A DNA stretch of 53,123 nt from Allobosea sp. Root483D1 (lineage in GTDB: Bacteria > Pseudomonadota > Alphaproteobacteria > Rhizobiales > Beijerinckiaceae): the NCBI RefSeq assembly GCF_001429505.1, contig NZ_LMJW01000020.1, positions 141,858 to 194,980 on the forward strand. The letters are read 5' to 3'. The notes under the pieces are model-generated. The model did not search any database. It saw nothing but the letters and a program-made list of their open reading frames with translations, and had not been told where the DNA came from. Below, piece after piece: positions 1 through 7,946 of the stretch; position 1 is the first letter of the stretch, and each line of letters opens with the position of its first letter. Both the position numbers and the translations under genes were made by a program.

Positions 1-243
1 TCCGGCTCCGGCGGCAGCCTGCGAGCCTATCCGGGGCTGCTGCCGCTGATAGGCTGGGTGGAATTCGCGGCCGCACCATCCCTGGCTTTGATCCATGTCA
101 AAGCAGTCCGGCGGCACCTCGCTAACCTTGCGGAGTGCGCCGGGCTGGACAACTTGCAGGTGAGGACTAAGCTCCTTTGACAAGCTCCAATCTGGCTGAA
201 GGCGATATGTGATCGCCGACGCCGACGGCGATGGAGACTGGCG
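1..243. other. Leader region upstream of the nap operon
   Basis: No convincing gene is seen in these 243 bases; the open frames here lack any recognisable protein. There is a weak inverted repeat at 24-31 and 48-55 (arms AGCCTATC/GATAGGCT) that could be the end of an upstream transcription unit cut by the window edge. The stretch holds the FNR-type box described separately and otherwise appears to be the promoter and untranslated leader of napE. Confidence 0.5.
88..101 (+). promoter_or_regulatory. FNR/FixK-type binding box upstream of napEDABC
   Basis: The 14-mer TTGATCCATGTCAA is a near-perfect dyad matching the TTGAT-N4-ATCAA consensus of the FNR/FixK/Nnr family. It lies about 143 bases before napE. 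If it works as a class II site centred near -41.5, transcription would begin near base 136, and TAACCT at 123-128 would be the -10 hexamer. This would make the nap operon induced by low oxygen or nitrogen oxides, as is common in alphaproteobacteria. The site is seen; the regulator and the start point are inferred. Confidence 0.7.
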
Positions 244-432
244 ATGGGAACTGACCCTGCGGGCACTGCTGAGGTGCACCCGGTGCAGCCGACCAGGAAG
301 GCCGAGATCATGGCCTTTCTCACGCTTGCGGTTCTGATCTGGCCGGTCGTCGCCGTCGGGATCGTCGGTGGCTATGGGTTCCTGATCTGGATGTTGCAGG
401 TGGTCCTAGGACCGCCTGGACCGCCGCGCTGA
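244..432 (+). CDS. napE: Periplasmic nitrate reductase accessory protein NapE
   Basis: A 62-residue protein with one central membrane helix (about residues 24-50, running FLTLAVLIWPVVAVGIVGGY) and a short tail ending in a GPPGPP-like run, which is the usual look of NapE. NapE is a small inner-membrane protein of unknown exact role found at the head of many alphaproteobacterial nap operons. The ATG at 244 is chosen because family members have about 20 residues before the helix; an ATG at 310 would leave almost none. napD begins nine bases after its stop. Confidence 0.85.
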   Translation: MGTDPAGTAEVHPVQPTRKAEIMAFLTLAVLIWPVVAVGIVGGYGFLIWMLQVVLGPPGPPR

Positions 433-441
433 GGTCCCGCC

Positions 442-789
442 ATGCTGACCGGCAAGCGCGAGATCGACCGCCGCAAATTTCTCACAGGCGACATCCTGCC
501 CGAGCGCGGCGCCATGCCGGCTCGCCCGCAACGCTTCTTCCATATTTCCAGCGCGGTCGTCACGGCGCGCCCCGAGCACTGCGCCGAGATCGCGCGCCAG
601 ATCGCCGCCCTGCCGGATACGGAAGTGCGCGCGGTCGAGGGCAGCAAGATCGTGGTGGTGATGGAAGGCAAGAGCAGCGGCGAGATCGGCAGCCGGCTCA
701 CCACCATGGCGCTGATGGACGGCGTGTTCTCGGCCAACATGGTGTTCGAGCAGCTCGAACCGCTCGACGATTCGGGAGATGACAGATGA
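442..789 (+). CDS. napD: NapD chaperone for nitrate reductase maturation
   Basis: A 115-residue cytoplasmic chaperone that binds the Tat signal peptide of NapA and helps cofactor insertion before export. The core, from HISSAVVTARPEH (about residue 29) onward, is the small ferredoxin-like NapD fold, and typical members are about 90 residues. Here a leader of about 24 residues containing DRRKFLTG precedes it and resembles the start of NapF. The ATG at 442 has GAGG six bases upstream; the internal ATG at 514 would give a standard-length NapD but has a poorer ribosome site. The gene overlaps napA by four bases (ATGA), implying translational coupling. Confidence 0.9.
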   Translation: MLTGKREIDRRKFLTGDILPERGAMPARPQRFFHISSAVVTARPEHCAEIARQIAALPDTEVRAVEGSKIVVVMEGKSSGEIGSRLTTMALMDGVFSANMVFEQLEPLDDSGDDR

Positions 790-3287
790 GCTTGTCCCGT
801 CGCGAGTTGCTCAAGGCCCAGGCCGCGGGGATCGCTGCCATGGCGGCCAATATCGGCGGTGCAGCGCAGGCGCAGCCCGTCTCCGGCGGGGTCGATGCGC
901 TGAAGATCTCCTGGTCGAAGGCGCCCTGCCGCTTCTGCGGCACCGGTTGCGGCGTGATGGTCGGTGTCAAGGAAGGCCGGGTCATCGCCACGCATGGCGA
1001 CATGAAGGCCGAGGTCAATCGCGGCCTCAATTGCGTCAAGGGCTATTTCCTCTCGAAGATCATGTACGGCGCCGACCGGCTGACCCAGCCGCTGCTGCGC
1101 AAGAAGAACGGCGCCTACGCCAAGGACGGCGAGTTCACGCCGGTTTCCTGGACCGAGGCCTTCGACACCATGGCCGCGCAGGCCAAGCGCGTACTCAAAG
1201 AGAAGGGGCCGACCGCGCTCGGCATGTTCGGCTCCGGCCAGTGGACGATCTTCGAGGGCTATGCCGCGACCAAGCTGATGCGGGCCGGCTTCCGCTCGAA
1301 CAATCTCGATCCCAACGCCCGCCACTGCATGGCCTCGGCGGCCTACGCCTTCATGCGCACCTTCGGCATGGACGAGCCGATGGGCTGCTATGACGACTTC
1401 GAGCATGCCGACGCCTTCGTGCTCTGGGGCTCGAACATGGCCGAGATGCACCCGATCCTGTGGACCAGGGTGGCGGACCGCCGGCTCGGCCATCCGCATG
1501 TGAAGGTCGCGGTGCTCTCGACCTTCACCCATCGCAGCTCCGACCTCGCCGACATCCCGATCGTGTTCAAGCCGGGCACGGACCTGGCGATCCTGAACTA
1601 CATCGCCAACCACATCATCTCGACCGGGCGGGTGAACAAGGACTTCGTCGACAAGCACACCACCTTCGTGAAGGGCGCGACCGAGATCGGCTATGGCCTG
1701 CGGCCGGACGATCCGCGCGAGGTCAAGGCGAGGAAGGCCGAGGACCCTGCCGCGACGACGCCGATCGATTTTGCGGCCTTCGCCGCCTTCGTGAAGGACT
1801 ACACGCTGGAGAAGGTCTCGGCCCTGACCGGCGTCGAGCCGGGCTTCCTGCAGCAGCTCGCCGAGCTCTATGCCGATCCCAAGCGCAAGGTCACGTCGTT
1901 CTGGACCATGGGCTTCAACCAGCATGTGCGCGGCGTCTGGGCCAACCAGATGGTCTACAACCTGCATTTGCTGACAGGGAAAATCTCCGAGCCCGGCAAC
2001 AGCCCGTTCTCGTTGACCGGGCAGCCCTCGGCCTGCGGCACGGCGCGCGAGGTCGGCACCTTCGCTCATCGCCTGCCTGCCGACATGACGGTGACCAATC
2101 CAGACCACCGCAAGCACGCCGAGGAGATCTGGCGCGTCCCGCACGGCATCATTCCGGAGAAGCCGGGCTACCACGCCGTCGAGCAGGACCGGATGCTCAA
2201 GGACGGCAAGCTCAATTTCTACTGGATCCAGGTCAACAACAACCTCCAGGCGGCGCCCAACAACAGCAACGAGACTTATCCGGGCTATCGCAACCCCGAC
2301 AACTTCATCGTCGTCTCCGACGCTTACCCGACTGTGACGGCTATGGCGGCCGACCTGATCCTGCCGGCGGCGATGTGGGTCGAGAAAGAGGGCGCCTACG
2401 GCAATGCCGAGCGGCGCACCCATGTCTGGCACCAACTGGTGCAGGCGCCGGGCGAGGCGCGCTCCGATCTCTGGCAGCTGATGGAGTTCTCGAAGCGCTT
2501 CACCACCGACGAGGTCTGGCCGGCCGAGATCCTGAACGCCAATCCGAACTACAAGGGCAAGACCCTGTTCGACGTGCTGTACCGCAACGGCAATGTCGAC
2601 AAGTTCGACCTCTCCGAGATCGATCCCGGCTATGAGAACCAGGAGGCGAAAGCCTTCGGCTTCTATGTCCACAAGGGGCTGTTCGAGGAATATGCCTCCT
2701 TTGGCCGTGGCCACGGCCACGACCTTGCGCCCTACGACACCTATCATCAGGTGCGCGGGCTGCGCTGGCCGGTGGTCGACGGCAAGGAGACGCTCTGGCG
2801 CTATCGCGAGGGGCTCGACCCCTATGTGAAGCCCGGCAAGGGCGTCGAGTTCTATGGCAACAAGGACGGCAAGGCGCGGATCATCGCGGTGCCCTACGAG
2901 CCGCCGGCGGAGATGCCGGACGATGAATACGATTTCTGGCTGGTCACCGGCCGCGTGCTCGAGCACTGGCATTCCGGCTCGATGACGATGCGCGTGCCGG
3001 AGCTCTACAAGGCCTTTCCGGGCGCGCGCTGCTTCATGCATCCGGAGGATGCCCGCAGCCGCGGGCTGAACCAGGGCGCCGAAGTCCGCATCATCTCCCG
3101 GCGCGGCGAGATGCGCACCCGTGTCGAGACGCGCGGGCGCAACCGTATGCCGCCGGGCGTGGTGTTCGTCCCGTGGTTCGATGCGAGCCAGCTGATCAAC
3201 AAGACGACGCTGGATGCGACCGATCCGATCTCCAAACAGACGGATTTCAAGAAATGCGCGGTCAAGATCCTTCCGGTCTCCGCCTGA
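786..3287 (+). CDS. napA: Periplasmic nitrate reductase catalytic subunit NapA
   Basis: An 833-residue molybdenum enzyme that reduces nitrate to nitrite in the periplasm. The N-terminus has a twin-arginine signal (SRRELLK, residues 4-10) ending near the AQAQ at 27-30. The [4Fe-4S] ligands are Cys48, Cys51, Cys55 and Cys83, and the bis-MGD molybdenum ligand is Cys181 within DPNARHCMASA. The length is normal for NapA and no key residue is missing. It is coupled to napD by ATGA and to napB by a one-base overlap. Electrons should come from quinol through NapC and NapB, encoded next. The context suggests respiratory or redox-balancing nitrate use. Confidence 0.98.
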   Translation: MSLSRRELLKAQAAGIAAMAANIGGAAQAQPVSGGVDALKISWSKAPCRFCGTGCGVMVGVKEGRVIATHGDMKAEVNRGLNCVKGYFLSKIMYGADRLTQPLLRKKNGAYAKDGEFTPVSWTEAFDTMAAQAKRVLKEKGPTALGMFGSGQWTIFEGYAATKLMRAGFRSNNLDPNARHCMASAAYAFMRTFGMDEPMGCYDDFEHADAFVLWGSNMAEMHPILWTRVADRRLGHPHVKVAVLSTFTHRSSDLADIPIVFKPGTDLAILNYIANHIISTGRVNKDFVDKHTTFVKGATEIGYGLRPDDPREVKARKAEDPAATTPIDFAAFAAFVKDYTLEKVSALTGVEPGFLQQLAELYADPKRKVTSFWTMGFNQHVRGVWANQMVYNLHLLTGKISEPGNSPFSLTGQPSACGTAREVGTFAHRLPADMTVTNPDHRKHAEEIWRVPHGIIPEKPGYHAVEQDRMLKDGKLNFYWIQVNNNLQAAPNNSNETYPGYRNPDNFIVVSDAYPTVTAMAADLILPAAMWVEKEGAYGNAERRTHVWHQLVQAPGEARSDLWQLMEFSKRFTTDEVWPAEILNANPNYKGKTLFDVLYRNGNVDKFDLSEIDPGYENQEAKAFGFYVHKGLFEEYASFGRGHGHDLAPYDTYHQVRGLRWPVVDGKETLWRYREGLDPYVKPGKGVEFYGNKDGKARIIAVPYEPPAEMPDDEYDFWLVTGRVLEHWHSGSMTMRVPELYKAFPGARCFMHPEDARSRGLNQGAEVRIISRRGEMRTRVETRGRNRMPPGVVFVPWFDASQLINKTTLDATDPISKQTDFKKCAVKILPVSA

Positions 3288-3757
3288 TGCGCGCGAAGGC
3301 CATCCTTGGGGCCGCGCTCGCGGCCTGCCTCGTCCTTGCCTTCGGCGCGGCCCTCTCGCAGGAGGGCGCGCCGGTGAAGACCGTGCCGCGGCTCACCGGC
3401 ACGCCGCAGCCCATGGCGCTGGAGCGGGTTCCCGCGCTCGGCCGGCCGGTCGTCGACGATGTCAGGCGCATGCGCAACTACCCTGAGCAGCCGCCGGTGA
3501 TCCCGCATGCGATCGACGGCTACCAGCTGACGCTCAACACCAATCGCTGCATGGACTGCCACAAGCGCGAGTTCACGGAAGGCTCGGGCGCGCCGATGAT
3601 CAGCGTCACCCATTTCCAGGACCGCGACGGGCAGGTGCTCTCCGACGTGACGCCGCGGCGTTATTTCTGCACTGCCTGCCATGTCCAGCAGACCGATGTG
3701 CCGCCGCTCGTGCCGAACCTGTTCCAGGACGCCAACGATGTCGGCCGGAAGCCGTAG
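3287..3757 (+). CDS. napB: Diheme cytochrome c subunit NapB
   Basis: A 156-residue periplasmic electron-transfer subunit that passes electrons from NapC to NapA. It has a Sec signal peptide (hydrophobic residues about 5-22) and two heme c motifs, CMDCH at 88-92 and CTACH at 128-132. His74 (IPHAID) and His109 (VTHFQ) are plausible distal heme ligands from the family pattern. The start is the ATG at 3287, which shares one base with the napA stop (TGATG); an upstream in-frame start at 3173 lies inside napA and is rejected. Length and motifs are typical. Confidence 0.97.
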   Translation: MRAKAILGAALAACLVLAFGAALSQEGAPVKTVPRLTGTPQPMALERVPALGRPVVDDVRRMRNYPEQPPVIPHAIDGYQLTLNTNRCMDCHKREFTEGSGAPMISVTHFQDRDGQVLSDVTPRRYFCTACHVQQTDVPPLVPNLFQDANDVGRKP

Positions 3758-3769
3758 CGGGGCGCGGTG

Positions 3770-4480
3770 ATGGGCAAGCTCAAGGCGCTCTTCTGGCGGC
3801 TCTGGGGCCTGGTGGTCGCGTTCTGGCGCATCATCAGCCGGCCGAGCGCCTATCTGCCGCTCGGCTTCCTGACGCTGGGCGGCTTCGTCTGCGGCGTGAT
3901 CTTCTGGGGCGGCTTCAACACGGCGCTGGAGATCACCAACACCGAGAAGTTCTGCACCTCCTGTCACGAGATGCGCGACAACGTCTATCAGGAGCTGCAG
4001 TCCACCGTGCACTTCTCCAACCGCTCGGGCGTGCGTGCGACCTGCCCGGACTGCCATGTCCCGCATAACTGGACCGACAAGATCGCTCGCAAGATGCAGG
4101 CCTCGAAGGAGGTCTGGGGCAAGATCTTCGGCACGATCTCGACGCGCGAGAAGTTCTTGGGCATGCGGCTCGAGCTCGCCAAGCACGAATGGTCCAGGCT
4201 GAAGGCAAACGACTCGCTCGAATGCCGCAACTGCCATTCATCGGTGGCGATGGACTTCACCAAGCAGACGCGGCGTGCGGCCGACATCCACAGCCGCTAT
4301 CTGGTCACGAAGGAGAAGACCTGCATCGACTGCCACAAGGGCATCGCCCACCTCCTGCCGAACATGACCGGGATCGAGCCCGGCTGGAAGGAAGCCCCGG
4401 AGCTGGAGGGCAAGGGCGCCTCCTGGCATGGACCCGAGCGCGCCGTCAGCGCCTATCTGGCCGAGATCGAGAAGCGCTGA
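3770..4480 (+). CDS. napC: Tetraheme quinol dehydrogenase NapC
   Basis: A 236-residue NapC/NirT-type cytochrome anchored in the inner membrane by one helix (about residues 28-50). It oxidises quinol and feeds NapB. Four heme motifs are present: CTSCH 62-66, CPDCH 92-96, CRNCH 152-156 and CIDCH 185-189. A GTG lies directly before the ATG at 3770; I use the ATG. It is the last gene of the napEDABC cluster. There is no napGH quinol dehydrogenase and no napF or napK, so NapC is the only visible route for electrons. Confidence 0.97.
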   Translation: MGKLKALFWRLWGLVVAFWRIISRPSAYLPLGFLTLGGFVCGVIFWGGFNTALEITNTEKFCTSCHEMRDNVYQELQSTVHFSNRSGVRATCPDCHVPHNWTDKIARKMQASKEVWGKIFGTISTREKFLGMRLELAKHEWSRLKANDSLECRNCHSSVAMDFTKQTRRAADIHSRYLVTKEKTCIDCHKGIAHLLPNMTGIEPGWKEAPELEGKGASWHGPERAVSAYLAEIEKR

Positions 4481-4792
4481 AGCAAGCGTTTGCCGAACAG
4501 GGCAGGGTCGCTCCGGGCGACTTCTATCGGCGAGCCATTCTGGACTCTCGTTCAGCGAGGCTCCCCGCATGGACCCCGGATCTCTGCCTCGTCGCGTCCG
4601 AGATGTCCGCGCCGGCGACGGCGCGTCGGCTTGTCCGTGGGGCGAAGCAGGCCATTCATCTCGCAGATCACATTGTCGCCGGCGAGGACGCGAAGGCGCG
4701 CGATTGAGTCTGCGCGGGCCGGGCACGCCCTTGATCATTGCTTGAGGCGGCGCGGTTTCGGCACGCGGAAGTTGCTGAAGACTCGAATTTTC

Positions 4793-4828
4793 GCGATCCA
4801 AAACGTTTGCGCAAACGTTTTGGATCGC
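4793..4828. promoter_or_regulatory. Perfect 36-bp palindrome, likely LacI-family double operator
   Basis: Two 18-base arms are exact reverse complements: GCGATCCAAAACGTTTGC at 4793-4810, mirrored at 4811-4828. Each half contains AAACGTTT (4801-4808 and 4813-4820), itself a palindrome around the central CG that LacI-family operators share. The centres are 12 bp apart, just over one helical turn. It lies about 145 bases before the LacI-family gene, so autoregulation of that operon is the natural reading. It could also fold into a hairpin in RNA. Confidence 0.8.
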
Positions 4829-4834
4829 TATCCT
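4807..4834 (+). promoter_or_regulatory. Candidate sigma-70 promoter overlapping the palindrome
   Basis: TTGCGC at 4807-4812 and TATCCT at 4829-4834 are separated by 16 bases and could be the -35 and -10 boxes. The -35 and the spacer lie inside the palindrome, so a bound repressor would block RNA polymerase. Weak matches of this kind are common, so the promoter is supported mainly by its position. Confidence 0.4.
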
Positions 4835-4972
4835 ATGCCGAAACGCGGCGTCGAGCCGTTGCAGGGAGGATGAGTTGGGGCGAAATGGCCGGTTTTCCCT
4901 CGCGTGCCGTCACGCCGTGGTGAAATTCGCACCGCGCCGCCGCGCCGCCCCCGCCGGTCGCGGGGGCGCCTG

Positions 4973-5998
4973 ATGGTGACGATCAAGGACGTTGCCCGTG
5001 CGGCCGGGGTCTCAGTGACCACGGTGTCCCATGCGGTCAACCGCACGCGCCATGTGAATCCGGGTACGATCGAGAAGGTGCAGGCGACGATCGAGCAGCT
5101 CGGCTACCAGCCGAGCGGCGTCGCGCGGGCGCTGCAGAGCAACCGCACCCACACCGTCGGCATGATCGTCACCAGCTCGACCAACCCGTTCTTCGCCGAG
5201 GTCATCCGCGGCGTCGAGACCGGCTGCTTCGATCGCGGCTACAGCCTGATGCTGTGCAATTCCGGCGACGTCGCGCAGAAACTCACCGCTTATCTGCGCA
5301 CGCTGATGATGAAGCGGATCGACGCGCTCTTGGTGATGACCAGCAACGCCAGCTCCGATTTCTTCCGCCATATCGAGCAGATCAAGACGGTGCCGATCAT
5401 CGCGCTCGACACGACGATCCCGCGCGTCGACTGCCTGATCAACGACGATTCGCTGCTGGGCGGGCGGCTCGCCGGAGCGCATCTGGCGGCGAAAGGCTTC
5501 CGCCGCATCGGCTGCGTTACAGGCCCGGCCGATCACCCACGCAGCACGGAGCGCCTCGCCGGTTTCACCGCCGCGCTGGCGGAGGCGGGCGCGCCGCTCG
5601 ATCCGGCCCTGATGATCGAATCCGACCTCACCGTCGGCGGCGGCCATGCGGCGATGGTCGAGCTTTTCGCCCGCCGCGGCACGAAACGGCCGGATGCGAT
5701 CTTCTGTTTCAACGACCTCGTCGCCATCGGCGCGATGTGCGCGGCGCAGCAGCGCGGCCTGCGCGTGCCGGAGGACCTCGCGGTCATCGGCTATGACGAC
5801 ATCGACATCGCCGCCTTCACCTCGCCGCCGCTGACCACCATCCGCCAGCCGGCCTACGATATCGGCGTCAAGGCGGCCGAGCTTCTGGTCGGCCTGCTCG
5901 ATCACGGTCATCCCTTGCCGCGCACGCTGGCGCTGGAGCCGACGCTGGTCGAGCGCCTCTCGGTGACGCCTGCAACAAGCCTTGGAAGGTCCGCATGA
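4973..5998 (+). CDS. LacI-family transcriptional regulator
   Basis: A 341-residue regulator. The N-terminus (TIKDVARAAGVSVTTVSHAVN) is a standard LacI helix-turn-helix, followed by the hinge helix ending at GVARAL and a periplasmic-binding-protein-like sensor domain. The start at the ATG 4973 gives the canonical MVTIKDVA opening; an upstream ATG at 4904 would add an Arg/Pro-rich tail of 23 residues with no family support. It overlaps the first nucleoside hydrolase by ATGA and is the first gene of that operon, so it probably senses a nucleoside, base or ribose and represses its own operon through the palindrome at 4793-4828. Confidence 0.93.
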   Translation: MVTIKDVARAAGVSVTTVSHAVNRTRHVNPGTIEKVQATIEQLGYQPSGVARALQSNRTHTVGMIVTSSTNPFFAEVIRGVETGCFDRGYSLMLCNSGDVAQKLTAYLRTLMMKRIDALLVMTSNASSDFFRHIEQIKTVPIIALDTTIPRVDCLINDDSLLGGRLAGAHLAAKGFRRIGCVTGPADHPRSTERLAGFTAALAEAGAPLDPALMIESDLTVGGGHAAMVELFARRGTKRPDAIFCFNDLVAIGAMCAAQQRGLRVPEDLAVIGYDDIDIAAFTSPPLTTIRQPAYDIGVKAAELLVGLLDHGHPLPRTLALEPTLVERLSVTPATSLGRSA

Positions 5999-6945
5999 CC
6001 CGCTACATCATCGATTGCGATCCCGGGCATGACGATGCGATGGCGATCCTCTACGCCGCCGCGCATCTCGACGTCGTCGGGCTGACGACCGTCGCCGGCA
6101 ACTCCTCGCTGGAAAACTCGACCCGCAACGCGGTGGCGATCTGTACGCTGGCGGGCCTCAACCTGCCCGTCGTGCCGGGGCTCGACCGCGCCCTGATCGA
6201 GCCGCCGCTCGATGGCGCCTATGTCCATGGCGCGACCGGCATCGACGGCGCGGAGCTGCCGGCGCCGGGTTATGACCCGCTGAACCGGCACGCCGTCGAC
6301 TTCATCATCGAGACGGCGAAGGCTGCGCCGGGCGAGCTCAGCCTGATCGCGATAGGCCCATTGAGCAATGTCGCCATGGCGCTGCGGCTGGAGCCGCGGC
6401 TGGCCGGTTGGCTGAAGTCGATTGCGATCATGGGCGGCTCGATCACCAGCGGCAACCGCACGCCCTATGCCGAGTTCAACATCGTCTGCGATCCGGAGGC
6501 TGCGGCGATCACCTTCGCTGCCGGCGTGCCGCTCAGCATGGTCGGGCTCAACGTCACCCGCCAGGCCGGCATCGCCGAGCGCCATATCACCAGGCTGCGC
6601 CAGGGCGGTGGGCGGGTCTCCTCGGTGATGGCCGATCTGCTCGCCTTCTACCTCGCCAAGATGCAGGAGCGTTACGGCACGCCGACCGCGGCGATGCACG
6701 ATCCCTGCGCCGTGGTCCCGCTGGTCAAGCCGGGCCTCATCACCTTCCAGGCGCTGCCCGTCCATATCGAGCTCGGCGACGGCCCGCTGCGCGGCATGAC
6801 CGCCTGCGACTCCCGGCCGATGCGGCGGGACCACGACCAGCCCGGCGCCAGCCGGCCGGCGAACTGCGACGTCGCCGTCGCCGTGGACGGCGAGGCCTGC
6901 GTCGATGCCGTCATCGACACCATCCTCGGATACGACCGCTCATGA
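5995..6945 (+). CDS. Nucleoside hydrolase (inosine-uridine preferring family), copy 1
   Basis: A 316-residue enzyme that cleaves ribonucleosides to a free base and ribose. The calcium and ribose site is intact: DCDPGHDD with Asp7, Asp9, Asp13 and Asp14, Asn36 in AGN, Glu160 and Asn162 in AEFN, and His235-Asp236 in MHDP. The DCDPGHDD form is that of RihA/RihB-type enzymes, though substrate preference cannot be read from it. It overlaps the LacI gene by four bases and the next hydrolase by four bases. No signal peptide is seen, so it acts in the cytoplasm on imported nucleosides. Confidence 0.93.
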   Translation: MTRYIIDCDPGHDDAMAILYAAAHLDVVGLTTVAGNSSLENSTRNAVAICTLAGLNLPVVPGLDRALIEPPLDGAYVHGATGIDGAELPAPGYDPLNRHAVDFIIETAKAAPGELSLIAIGPLSNVAMALRLEPRLAGWLKSIAIMGGSITSGNRTPYAEFNIVCDPEAAAITFAAGVPLSMVGLNVTRQAGIAERHITRLRQGGGRVSSVMADLLAFYLAKMQERYGTPTAAMHDPCAVVPLVKPGLITFQALPVHIELGDGPLRGMTACDSRPMRRDHDQPGASRPANCDVAVAVDGEACVDAVIDTILGYDRS

Positions 6946-7886
6946 TCCCGCTGCTCATCGATTGCGATCCTGGCCATGACGATTCGATGGCCATCCTCTA
7001 TGCGGCCCGGCACTTCGAGCTGCGCGGCCTGACCACGGTGTTCGGCAACTCGATCGTCGAGAACACCACGCGCAATGCCTTGAAGATCTGCGAGCTCGCC
7101 AAGCTCGACATCCCCGTCGCCGGCGGCATGGGCGCGCCCCTGGTCGGCAGCTTCGCGCCCTCGATGATCCATGGCGCCAGCGGCCTCGACGGCGCGGACC
7201 TGCCCGAGCCGAAGCGCCTGCCGGTCGACATGCATGCGGTGACGATGATCATCGAGCAGGCGAAGAAGGCCGAAGGAGAGCTCGTGCTCGCCGCCATCGG
7301 CCCGCTGACCAATGTCGCCGTGGCGCTGCGGACCGAGCCGCGGCTGGCGCGCTGGCTGAAATGCATCACCATCATGGGCGGCAGCCTCGATATCGGCAAC
7401 GCCTCGCCTTACGCCGAGGCGAACATCCTGAAGGATCCGGAAGCGGCGGCGGCCGTCTTCTCCTGCGATGCCGAGATCCATCTCGCCGGCCTCAACTTCA
7501 CCCGCCAGGCGATCCTCGACCGCAGCCATGCCGAACTGCTGCGGCAGGCGGGCGGGGCGGTTCCTGAGACCGTCGCAGGCATGCTCGACTTCTATCTCGG
7601 CCGCAACGAGGCCCGGTACGGCAAGCCGATCTCGCCGATGCACGACCCCAGCGCCCTCGTTCCCTTCGTCCGTCCGGATCTGGTCGAGCATCGCGCCTTC
7701 CACATCCAAGTCGAGCTGGCGAGCCCGCTGCTGCGCGGCATGACCGTGGCGGACCAGCGCAATGTGACGCGCCGCCCGGACGAGCCGGAGCCGCCGCGCG
7801 CCAACGTCAAGGCCGGCATCCGCATGGATGGCCCGGCCGCGACCCGGCATGTGATCGAGACGATCGCGAGCTATGGGCGCGGTTGA
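6942..7886 (+). CDS. Nucleoside hydrolase, copy 2
   Basis: A 314-residue paralog of the preceding enzyme, alike along its whole length (DCDPGHDDSMAIL, IHGASGLDG, TIMGGS, MHDPSAL). The start is the ATG at 6942, which overlaps the stop of copy 1. Active-site Asp7, Asp9, Asp13, Asp14, Asn36, Glu159, Asn161 and His234-Asp235 are present, but the usual Phe of AEFN is Ala160 and MHDPC becomes MHDPS. Two tandem copies with such pocket changes suggest division of labour, for example purine against pyrimidine or oxidised nucleosides. The specificity is inference. Confidence 0.92.
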   Translation: MIPLLIDCDPGHDDSMAILYAARHFELRGLTTVFGNSIVENTTRNALKICELAKLDIPVAGGMGAPLVGSFAPSMIHGASGLDGADLPEPKRLPVDMHAVTMIIEQAKKAEGELVLAAIGPLTNVAVALRTEPRLARWLKCITIMGGSLDIGNASPYAEANILKDPEAAAAVFSCDAEIHLAGLNFTRQAILDRSHAELLRQAGGAVPETVAGMLDFYLGRNEARYGKPISPMHDPSALVPFVRPDLVEHRAFHIQVELASPLLRGMTVADQRNVTRRPDEPEPPRANVKAGIRMDGPAATRHVIETIASYGRG

Positions 7887-7946
7887 GCGCGCCCGACTGC
7901 GACTGGCCTGCTGCCTGCAACGAACAAGACTGATCAGGAGGATTGG

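Larger units (their letters stand above)
4481..4972. other. 492-base gap between nap and the LacI gene
   Basis: No supported gene. The first half (about 4530-4600) contains CATGGACCCCGGATCT-like runs that recall a decayed copy of the hairpin repeat at 14684-14794. The second half holds the 36-bp palindrome at 4793-4828, the likely promoter of the LacI-led operon, and a leader of about 135 bases rich in CGCCGC runs. Confidence 0.5.

Noticed and set aside
27..323. 98-residue open frame at the left edge on the minus strand
   Set aside because: It overlaps the FNR box and napE and is Arg/Ser-rich with no motif.
372..3041. 889-residue open frame on the minus strand
   Set aside because: Antisense to napD and napA; no recognisable protein and a low-complexity Arg/His/Val composition.
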